Shown one piece after another: positions 53,711 to 61,200 of a stretch of DNA of 64,000 bases (position 1 is the stretch's first letter; the number at the start of each line of letters is the position of its first letter). The notes under the pieces are model-generated. The model searched no databases and was not told the origin of the DNA. It worked only from the letters and a program-made list of their open reading frames with translations. Origin of the DNA: an uncultured Acetatifactor sp. (GTDB lineage: Bacteria > Bacillota > Clostridia > Lachnospirales > Lachnospiraceae); assembly GCA_944384205.1 (NCBI GenBank), contig CALWSL010000015.1, positions 1-64,000 on the forward strand, in the 5' to 3' direction. The position numbers and the translations under genes were made by a program.

Positions 53711-54973
53711 ATGGCACTTAGCAAAAAGCCGACAACGGGCATGAAGGACATTTTGCCGGAGGAAATGCAGATTCGTGATTATGTGATGAGCGTAATCAGG
53801 GAAACCTATGGCAAATTCGGATTTACCTCCATTGAGACTCCATGTGTGGAAAATATTGCGAATTTGAGCAGTAAGCAGGGCGGAGACAACGAGAAACTGA
53901 TTTTTAAGATTTTAAAACGCGGCGAGAAGCTGAATGTGGAAGCGGCAACCACCGAAGCGGAAGTGGTTGACAGCGGACTCCGCTATGATCTGACCGTGCC
54001 GTTGGTGCGCTTTTATTCCAATAATGCAGCCCAGCTCCCCTCGCCCTTCAAGGCGTTACAGATGGGAAATGTGTGGAGAGCGGACAGACCTCAGAGGGGC
54101 AGATACCGTCAGTTTATGCAGTGTGATATTGATATTCTGGGGGAACCCTCCAACTTGGCGGAAATCGAACTGATTCTGGCTACCACGACCACGCTGACAA
54201 AGCTTGGTTTCCGAAATTTTCAGATTCGTATAAATGACAGAAGAATCTTAAAGGCAATGGCGGCTTATGCAGGATTTGCGGAAAATGCCTATGACAGCGT
54301 GTTCATCACCCTTGATAAGATGGACAAGATAGGCATGGACGGCGTTAAGGAAGAACTGCTTGCAAACGGTTACAGCGGGGAACAGTGTGACAGGTATCTG
54401 GAGCTGTTTGCAGCTATCGGGAAAGAAAGTGACGCAGTCGCTTATTTAAGGGAGAAGCTGGGTGATTATCTGGATGCTGAGGTAATGGATTCCTTTCAGG
54501 AGATTATGGAAAGTGTACGTGCGACCAAAGCAGACAGCTTTGAACTGGTATTTGACCCAACACTGGTACGAGGAATGTCTTACTATACAGGAACTATTTT
54601 TGAGATTGCCATGCCGGAATTCGGCGGAAGCTGCGGCGGCGGCGGGCGTTACGACAAGATGGTAGGAAAATTTACCGGTAATGATGTTCCTGCCTGCGGA
54701 TTTTCCATCGGATTTGAGCGTATTGTGCTGCTGTTAATGGAAAGCGGATTTAAAGTGCCCGCCAGACCGAAGCAGGTCGCTTATTTAATTGAGAGAGGCG
54801 TAAATGGGAAGGAATTGTGCGATATCATTGCAAAGGCACAGGATGCCCGCAAGGAAGGAACGCAGGTACTGGTAGCCCGTATGAATAAGAATAAAAAATT
54901 TCAGAAGGAACAGCTTAACAAGGAGGGCTATGAGGAATTTGTGGAATTTTACAAAAATCCTTTGAAGAATTAA
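53711..54973 (+). CDS. hisS: Histidyl-tRNA synthetase
   Basis: 420 residues from ATG 53711 (GAAAGG upstream; TTG 53699 is in frame). Class II motifs: motif 1 around SIETPCVENIANL, motif 2 GNVWRADRPQRGRYRQF, histidine motifs LVRGMSYYTGTIFE and the motif 3 region GFSIGFERIVLLL. Charges tRNA-His. It is followed 53 bp later by the aspS remnant, in the standard hisS-aspS order of Firmicutes. Confidence 0.96.
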   Translation: MALSKKPTTGMKDILPEEMQIRDYVMSVIRETYGKFGFTSIETPCVENIANLSSKQGGDNEKLIFKILKRGEKLNVEAATTEAEVVDSGLRYDLTVPLVRFYSNNAAQLPSPFKALQMGNVWRADRPQRGRYRQFMQCDIDILGEPSNLAEIELILATTTTLTKLGFRNFQIRINDRRILKAMAAYAGFAENAYDSVFITLDKMDKIGMDGVKEELLANGYSGEQCDRYLELFAAIGKESDAVAYLREKLGDYLDAEVMDSFQEIMESVRATKADSFELVFDPTLVRGMSYYTGTIFEIAMPEFGGSCGGGGRYDKMVGKFTGNDVPACGFSIGFERIVLLLMESGFKVPARPKQVAYLIERGVNGKELCDIIAKAQDARKEGTQVLVARMNKNKKFQKEQLNKEGYEEFVEFYKNPLKN

Positions 54974-55026
54974 AATAAATTTTGGTGAAGAAATGATTCC
55001 CTGAGAGGGGTGGGTCGAGGTTTAAA

Positions 55027-55934
55027 ATGGCAGAGTCAATGAAAGGGCTGAAACGAACACACCACTGCGGCGAGCTCTCGGCGGCAAATGAAGGTGAGAC
55101 TGTTACCGTCATGGGATGGGTTCAGAAACAGCGAAACAAGGGCGGCATTATCTTTGTGGATTTAAGAGATTGTGCGGGAATTTTGCAGGTTATATTTGAG
55201 GAAAGCGACTGCGGAGCAGATAATTTTGCCAAGGCAGAGAAATTAAGAAGTGAATATGTGGCAGCAGTTGTGGGTAAGGTAGAGAAGCGTGCCGGTGCGG
55301 TAAACGGGCATCTGGCTACCGGTGAGATTGAGGTGCGTGCCACAGAGGTGCGTATTCTTTCTGAGGCGGAAACGCCTCCCTTTAAGGCAATGAACCGCTT
55401 CGGTTCCGATAAGCCGGATACCCGTTTCGGCATGGAGCTTACCGATGTATCTGAAGTCGTTGCAGGCTGCGGTTTCGGTGTTTTTACTTCTGCGTTGGAA
55501 AACGGCGGAAGTGTAAGAGGTATCAATGTAAAAGGACAGGCGGATGGCAGCTATAAATCCTCCTTTGCAAAATTCATGACTAAGGAGGAGTTGAAAACTC
55601 TGGTTGAGGCTATGGACGGACAACCCGGCGACTTATTATTGTTTGCGGCAGACAAGCTGAAAATTGTATGCTCCGTTTTGGGCGCCCTTCGCTGTGAAAT
55701 TGCAAAACAGCTTGAGATGATTGACAATGACAGGTTTGACTTTCTGTGGGTGATGGAGTTCCCCCTGCCCGTTTTGTTATGCTGCTTGTGAAGGCGGACA
55801 GTATCCGCGAGGTTATCGCATTCCCGAAGGTGAAGGATGCCTCCTGTCTGATGACCAATGCGCCGGATGTGGTAGACAATGTTCAGTTGGAAGAGCTGTG
55901 CCTGCAGATTAAAAAAGCGGGGCAGCAGGGATAA
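55027..55934 (+). pseudogene. aspS: aspS remnant with two internal deletions
   Basis: Three collinear pieces of bacterial aspartyl-tRNA synthetase. First comes the anticodon-binding domain through SEAETPPF (to about 55383). It joins in frame to KAMNRFGSDKPDTRFG, losing about 145 residues with motif 1 and motif 2. The bacterial insert domain then runs to WVMEFPL (about 55767). A second deletion of about 100 residues with a shift of frame leads to [32 protein letters not shown] (to 55934), the end of motif 3 onward. Total about 300 codons against about 590. It cannot charge tRNA. The surviving pieces are still well conserved, so the loss is recent or the assembly is faulty. A functional aspS must exist elsewhere. 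Confidence 0.88.
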
Positions 55935-55945
55935 AGGATAGAAAT

Positions 55946-55978
55946 AAGCTGTCATGGCAGAGAATGCCATGACAGCTT
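55946..55978 (+). terminator. Perfect 14-bp stem-loop after aspS
   Basis: AAGCTGTCATGGCA (55946-55959), loop GAGAA, TGCCATGACAGCTT (55965-55978). There is no U tract on the plus strand. It probably ends or protects the hisS-aspS transcript. Confidence 0.6.
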
Positions 55979-56011
55979 CCGTATTATAAAGAATTATAAG
56001 AACGAGGGAAT

Positions 56012-56734
56012 ATGAAGGATATCAGATATCTTCTTTCCATAAAAGAATTGTGGGACAATCCGGCGTCAGATCAGCTTGCGAAGCGGGCATATGAGATGCT
56101 GGACAGTGAACGGAAGCGGAAGCTGGAGGGCATAAAGGCAAAGAAAAGGTATGCAGAATGTCTTGGCGGAGGACTGCTGCTACAGCTTGGAGTGCAGGAA
56201 CTATACAGGGAAAAATCAGGCGTTCATAAAGAGGGCAATGGGAATGTGGAAGCTGCAGGTACGGAATCTGTGCGCCGACTGACCATATCTCAGGCACTTT
56301 CGGTGCTTGGAGAGCCGATGGAGATTACTTATACCTATGGTGCGAAAGGAAAGCCTTTTTTTCAGGATATCCCTGTGTTTTTTAGTCTTTCTCATTCCGG
56401 GCATTATGTGTGCTGTGTCTTTTCCGGGCAGGAAGTTGGCGTGGATATTCAATATCGTACCCCCCTTACAAGTGACCGCATCGTAAGGCGTTTTTTTGCG
56501 GAGGCAGAACGGAGGCTTTGGGAGAATTGTTCCTCCACGGAAGAAGCAGAAAAGCTTTTTTACCGGCTATGGACGAGAAAGGAAGCCTACGGAAAGCTGA
56601 CGGGGGAGGGAATTGCGAAAGCGGCTTCGGTGGATGTTTTAACGGGAGACAGCCTCTCTGTGCGTTGGGAGGACTATGAGATTTTGGATGGCTATCAGCT
56701 TGCCATCTGTAAACGAATCCGGGAAAAGGAGTAG
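56012..56734 (+). CDS. Sfp-type 4'-phosphopantetheinyl transferase
   Basis: 240 residues. It transfers phosphopantetheine from CoA to carrier proteins. Motifs: FFSLSHSGHYVCC (PPT-1 region), GVDIQ with Mg-binding D145, and W187-T-R-K-E-A-Y-G-K. The Sfp type usually serves polyketide or nonribosomal peptide carriers or, when alone, the fatty-acid carrier protein. No synthase gene is in the window. It stands just upstream of an ABC exporter pair. Confidence 0.9.
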   Translation: MKDIRYLLSIKELWDNPASDQLAKRAYEMLDSERKRKLEGIKAKKRYAECLGGGLLLQLGVQELYREKSGVHKEGNGNVEAAGTESVRRLTISQALSVLGEPMEITYTYGAKGKPFFQDIPVFFSLSHSGHYVCCVFSGQEVGVDIQYRTPLTSDRIVRRFFAEAERRLWENCSSTEEAEKLFYRLWTRKEAYGKLTGEGIAKAASVDVLTGDSLSVRWEDYEILDGYQLAICKRIREKE

Positions 56735-56744
56735 TATTTTTATC

Positions 56745-58556
56745 ATGAAGAGATTAATGATTTACTTGAAGGATTATAAGAAAGAGTCGATTTTGGCGCC
56801 GCTTTTTAAACTGCTGGAGGCATTTTTTGAACTGCTGGTGCCCCTTGTTATGGCGAATATCATTGATAAGGGTATTGCAGATGCAGATATGGGATACATC
56901 GGTAAGATGGGGCTTTGCCTTTTGACCCTTGGCGTTGTGGGACTGGTGTCCTCCATTACGGCGCAGTTTTTTGCGGCGAAGGCGGCAGTGGGTTTTTCCA
57001 CCAAGCTGCGTCAGGCTTTGTTTGACCATATCCAGAGCTTAAATTTTACCAATATTGATAAAGCGGGAACCTCCACTATGATTACCCGTATGACCAGTGA
57101 TATCAATCAGGTGCAGTCAGGTGTCAATATGGTGCTTCGTCTGTTCCTGCGTTCCCCGATTATCGTTTTCGGCGCTATGATTATGGCGTTTACCATAGAC
57201 GTAAAAAGCGCCCTTGTCTTTGTCGTGGCAATTCCCCTTCTGGCAGTGGTGGTATTCGGTATCATGCTTTGGACGATGCCTTTGTATAAGAAGGTACAGG
57301 CAAGTCTTGACAAGGTGCTGGGAATCACCAGAGAGAATCTGACCGGTGTGCGTGTGATTCGTGCTTTTCATCAGGAGAAGACCGAGGAGGCGCGTTTTGA
57401 GGAAAGTAACCGTACGCTTGCTTCCCTGCAGATGTTTGTGGGAAAAATCAGCGCTGTCATGAACCCGGTGACTTATATTATTGTAAACGGCGCTACGATT
57501 GTACTGATTTATATTGGTGCCATTCAGGTAAATGTGGGTAACTTAACCCAGGGTGAAGTGGTAGCCATTATCAACTATATGTCGCAGATTCTGGTGGAGC
57601 TGGTGAAGCTGGCAAACCTGATTATTCTGCTTACGAAGGCATTGGCGAGTGCAGACCGTGTGGCTTCTGTGTTTGAGATTGCAGGCGGGGAAGAGGTGTC
57701 TGCGGCTAAGCGCGTTGAGATACAAAAGAAAGTCGATACAGATATGAGTCCGTCACAGGCTCCTTATCTTGTCTTCCATCATGTATCCCTGACTTACAGC
57801 GGTGCGGGTGCGGCAACCTTGCAGGATATCCATTTTACAGTGAACAAAGGAGATACGGTTGGTATTATCGGCGGTACGGGTTCCGGTAAATCCTCTCTGG
57901 TGAATCTGATTCCGAAGTTCTATCCGGCAACGGAAGGAGCCATTTACCTAGAGGGCAGGGATATCAAGGATATGACCGATGAGGAGCTGCGAAACCGTAT
58001 CGGAGTGGTTCCGCAGAAAGCAGTATTGTTTAAGGGAACTATCCGCAGCAATTTACAGTGGGGAAAGGCGGATGCCACAGAGGAAGAGATGTGGAATGCC
58101 CTTGATATTGCTCAGGCAAGAGAGGTTGTAGAGGGAAAAGCCGGGAAGCTGGATGCGGAGATTACCCAGAATGGCAAGAACCTGTCGGGCGGACAGAGGC
58201 AGCGTCTTACCATTGCAAGGGCGCTGGTGCGCAAACCTGAAATTCTGATTCTGGATGACAGCGCTTCTGCGCTGGACTATGCGACGGACGCCAAGCTTCG
58301 CAGTGCATTGCGCACACTGGAGGATACCACGACAACCTTTATCGTGTCACAGAGAGCATCCACTATACGCCATGCGGACAAAATTATTGTACTGGATGAC
58401 GGTGAGATGGCTGGTGTTGGCACCCATGAGGAGCTGTTAAAGACCTGTACGGTATACAGGGAAATATATTATTCCCAATATCCCGAAGAAAAGGAAAAGA
58501 AAACGGATAGCAGCATGACCCAAAAAGTAAGTATGGAAGGAGGCAGTTTGGGATGA
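56745..58556 (+). CDS. ABC exporter subunit A (degenerate Walker B)
   Basis: 603 residues from ATG 56745. Six-helix domain to about 320, then ATPase with GGTGSGKSS and NLSGGQRQR. The residue after Walker B is Asp (ILILDDSASALD) where the catalytic Glu is expected. The partner encoded next has the Glu but a changed signature, so together they form a heterodimer with one working and one degenerate ATP site, as in BmrCD or TM287/288. Substrate probably drug-like or lipid. It starts 10 bp after the transferase gene. Confidence 0.92.
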   Translation: MKRLMIYLKDYKKESILAPLFKLLEAFFELLVPLVMANIIDKGIADADMGYIGKMGLCLLTLGVVGLVSSITAQFFAAKAAVGFSTKLRQALFDHIQSLNFTNIDKAGTSTMITRMTSDINQVQSGVNMVLRLFLRSPIIVFGAMIMAFTIDVKSALVFVVAIPLLAVVVFGIMLWTMPLYKKVQASLDKVLGITRENLTGVRVIRAFHQEKTEEARFEESNRTLASLQMFVGKISAVMNPVTYIIVNGATIVLIYIGAIQVNVGNLTQGEVVAIINYMSQILVELVKLANLIILLTKALASADRVASVFEIAGGEEVSAAKRVEIQKKVDTDMSPSQAPYLVFHHVSLTYSGAGAATLQDIHFTVNKGDTVGIIGGTGSGKSSLVNLIPKFYPATEGAIYLEGRDIKDMTDEELRNRIGVVPQKAVLFKGTIRSNLQWGKADATEEEMWNALDIAQAREVVEGKAGKLDAEITQNGKNLSGGQRQRLTIARALVRKPEILILDDSASALDYATDAKLRSALRTLEDTTTTFIVSQRASTIRHADKIIVLDDGEMAGVGTHEELLKTCTVYREIYYSQYPEEKEKKTDSSMTQKVSMEGGSLG

Positions 58557-60289
58557 GCCAGAAAGAGACAATGAAAAAAGTGTTAGCTTACATTAGTAAG
58601 TACTGGTTTATGGTGGTATTGTCCATCGTTTTAGCGACAGTGACCGTAGTCCTTACCCTCTATGTACCGATTCTGACCGGTGATGCAGTGGATTTGATTG
58701 TGGACAAGGGACTGGTGGATATGCCGGGCATCTTTGTCATTTTGAAAAAGATTGGCATTGTAATGATTATTACAGCCATATCCCAGTGGGTGATGAATAC
58801 CTGCAATAACTACATTACGTATCATGTTGTCCGCGATATCAGGGAGGATGCTTTTCATAAGCTGGAGATTTTACCGTTAAAATATATGGATACCCATGCC
58901 TACGGTGATGTGGTGAGCCGTGTCATTGCGGATGTGGATACCTTTGCGGACGGACTGTTGATGGGATTTACCCAGCTTTTCACAGGTGTTCTGACGATTC
59001 TGGGAACCCTTGGCTTTATGCTGGTGACCAATGTCCCGATTACGCTTGTGGTGGTATGTATTACCCCGGTTTCCTTTTTGGTGGCGCGTTTTATTGCGAC
59101 CAAAACCTACACCATGTTTAAGGAGCAGTCGGAGACCAGAGGCGAGCAGACCTCCCTCATTGAGGAGATGGTGGGAAATCAGAAAATTGTAAAGACCTTT
59201 TCCAGAGAAAAGGCGGTGAAAGAGCAGTTTGCCGAGATTAACGGCAGATTGGAGAAATGCTCCCTGAAGGCAATTTTTTTCTCCTCGATTACCAACCCGG
59301 CGACCCGTTTTGTCAACAGTCTGGTGTATGCGGGAGTTGGCATTTTCGGTGCGTTTATTGCAATCAGGGGCGGCATCAGTGTCGGACGGCTGTCCTGCTT
59401 TTTAAGCTATGCGAACCAGTACACCAAGCCCTTTAACGAGATTTCCGGCGTTGTTACGGAATTGCAGAACGCCATTGTCTGTGCGGGAAGAATTTTTGCA
59501 CTGATTGAGGAGGAGCCTCAGATTCCCGATGCAGAGGATGCAAGGGTGCTTACGGAAGCGCAGGGCAATGTGGAGCTTTCAAAGGTTTATTTCCAGTACG
59601 TGCCTGAAAGGAAGCTGATTCAGAACTTTAATCTAAAGGTAAAGCCGGGACAGAGAGTGGCAATAGTAGGTCCTACAGGCTGCGGAAAGACCACGGTCAT
59701 CAATCTGCTGATGCGTTTTTATGACGTGAATGAGGGCAGTATTAAAGTGGACGGCACGGATATCCGCGAGATTACCAGAGGAAGCCTTAGAACCAATTAT
59801 GGTATGGTGCTGCAGGAGACCTGGCTGAGAGCGGGCACCATCCGCGATAATATCCGCATGGGAAAACCGGATGCCACGGAGGAAGAGGTAATCGAAGCGG
59901 CAAGGGCGGCTCATGCCCACAGCTTTATTAAGCGTCTCCCTAACGGTTATGATACAGTGATTACAGAGGATGGCGGAAGTCTTTCCCAGGGGCAGAAACA
60001 GCTTTTGTGTATTGCCAGAGTGATGCTTTGTCTGCCGCCGATGCTGATACTGGATGAGGCGACCTCCTCCATTGATACCCGTACAGAGCTTAAGATACAG
60101 AGCGCTTTTGCAAGGATGATGGAGGGAAGAACCAGCTTTATTGTAGCCCACCGTCTGTCCACGATACAGGAGGCGGATGTGATTCTTGTCATGAAGGACG
60201 GAAATATTATTGAGCAGGGGAATCACGAAAGCCTGCTTGCCCAGGGCGGTTTTTATGCAAAGCTGTATAACAGTCAGTTTGCGCTTTAA
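58553..60289 (+). CDS. ABC exporter subunit B (consensus Walker B)
   Basis: 578 residues, overlapping subunit A by 4 bp (ATGA). Six-helix domain, then Walker A GPTGCGKTT, signature SLSQGQKQL (changed from LSGGQ) and Walker B MLILDEATSSID with catalytic Glu. The intact Walker B here faces the intact LSGGQ of subunit A, giving one good site; the other site combines the Asp Walker B and LSQGQ. Confidence 0.93.
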   Translation: MSQKETMKKVLAYISKYWFMVVLSIVLATVTVVLTLYVPILTGDAVDLIVDKGLVDMPGIFVILKKIGIVMIITAISQWVMNTCNNYITYHVVRDIREDAFHKLEILPLKYMDTHAYGDVVSRVIADVDTFADGLLMGFTQLFTGVLTILGTLGFMLVTNVPITLVVVCITPVSFLVARFIATKTYTMFKEQSETRGEQTSLIEEMVGNQKIVKTFSREKAVKEQFAEINGRLEKCSLKAIFFSSITNPATRFVNSLVYAGVGIFGAFIAIRGGISVGRLSCFLSYANQYTKPFNEISGVVTELQNAIVCAGRIFALIEEEPQIPDAEDARVLTEAQGNVELSKVYFQYVPERKLIQNFNLKVKPGQRVAIVGPTGCGKTTVINLLMRFYDVNEGSIKVDGTDIREITRGSLRTNYGMVLQETWLRAGTIRDNIRMGKPDATEEEVIEAARAAHAHSFIKRLPNGYDTVITEDGGSLSQGQKQLLCIARVMLCLPPMLILDEATSSIDTRTELKIQSAFARMMEGRTSFIVAHRLSTIQEADVILVMKDGNIIEQGNHESLLAQGGFYAKLYNSQFAL

Positions 60290-60382
60290 TTTGCAGTATG
60301 AACGAATATATGCCTTCTGCATACTATATACAAAAGGGAAAATGCAGTCCTGATGTATACGGATATGCAGGAGGTGTTTTTT

Positions 60383-60919
60383 TTGGCTCTTGTGGTATTA
60401 GACGCCGGTCATGGAGGAGCGAACCCCGGCGCAGTGTATAACGGCAGACAGGAAAAAGATGATGCACTGGCACTGACTTTGGCAATAGGAAGTATTTTAG
60501 AGCAGAATGGTATTGATGTTTATTATACCAGAACAACGGATATTTATGAGACACCTTATCAGAAAGCGACAGAGGGAAATGAGGTGGGAGCCGACTATTT
60601 TGTATCCATCCACCGCAATTCCAGTCCATATGCCAACCAGTATTCCGGTGTCGAATCACTTGTTTACAATCGTTACGGTGAGGCAGCCAGACTCGCATAT
60701 AATATCAATGCGCAGTTGGAGGAGATCGGATTTATTAATCTGGGAATCAGTGAACGTCCTAATCTGGTGGTGCTGAACAGCACACAGATGCCGGCTGTGC
60801 TTGTGGAGGTTGGATTTATCAATACGGACGCAGATAATGTGTTGTTTGATGAACGCTTCTATGACATTGCACAAGCGATTGCGGACGGGATAATGCAGAC
60901 GATATGGGGAAGAATGTAA
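60383..60919 (+). CDS. N-acetylmuramoyl-L-alanine amidase (Amidase_3)
   Basis: 178 residues from TTG 60383, chosen because AGGAGGT lies 7 bp upstream and the product then starts ALVVLDAGHGG, right at the domain; ATG 60353 is the other option. Zinc ligands: His in DAGHGG, Glu near RQEKDD, His in VSIHRNSS; catalytic Glu in VLVEVGFINT. It cuts the amide between muramic acid and the stem peptide. No signal peptide is seen with either start, so the site of action is unclear; a germination or spore role is possible. Confidence 0.88.
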   Translation: MALVVLDAGHGGANPGAVYNGRQEKDDALALTLAIGSILEQNGIDVYYTRTTDIYETPYQKATEGNEVGADYFVSIHRNSSPYANQYSGVESLVYNRYGEAARLAYNINAQLEEIGFINLGISERPNLVVLNSTQMPAVLVEVGFINTDADNVLFDERFYDIAQAIADGIMQTIWGRM

Positions 60920-60929
60920 TTATTTTTTG

Positions 60930-60966
60930 AAGGGAATGTGCTGTACATGGTACATTCCTTTTTTTA
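60930..60966 (+). terminator. Terminator of the amidase gene
   Basis: GGAATGTGC (60933-60941) / GTACATTCC (60950-60958), then TTTTTTT. A second smaller hairpin with a T run lies at about 60965-60994. The rest of the 280-bp gap to 61200 is AT-rich with no further gene. Confidence 0.85.
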
Positions 60967-61121
60967 ATGAGGGCTGCTGTCTGAAAAGCCTTTTTTGTCT
61001 GGTTATGAACAACAAAAGATAAAAATGCACAAAAAAAGACAAATAAAATCGTTTTAAAATTATCCGAATTGCCTTAATCATATGAAAAACAGAGAAAAAC
61101 GTTTTTAGAAAAATAAAAAAA

Positions 61122-61150
61122 TTGAATTTGCGTAAACAGATTGATATACT
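61122..61150 (+). promoter_or_regulatory. Promoter of the GH81 gene
   Basis: TTGAAT (61122-61127), 17-bp spacer, TATACT (61145-61150), 50 bp before the ATG. AGAAGGAAGG is the ribosome site. Confidence 0.7.
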
Positions 61151-61200
61151 CAAATTATAAGTCATTTTTAGTTATTTTTTGTAGAAGGAAGGATTTACTT

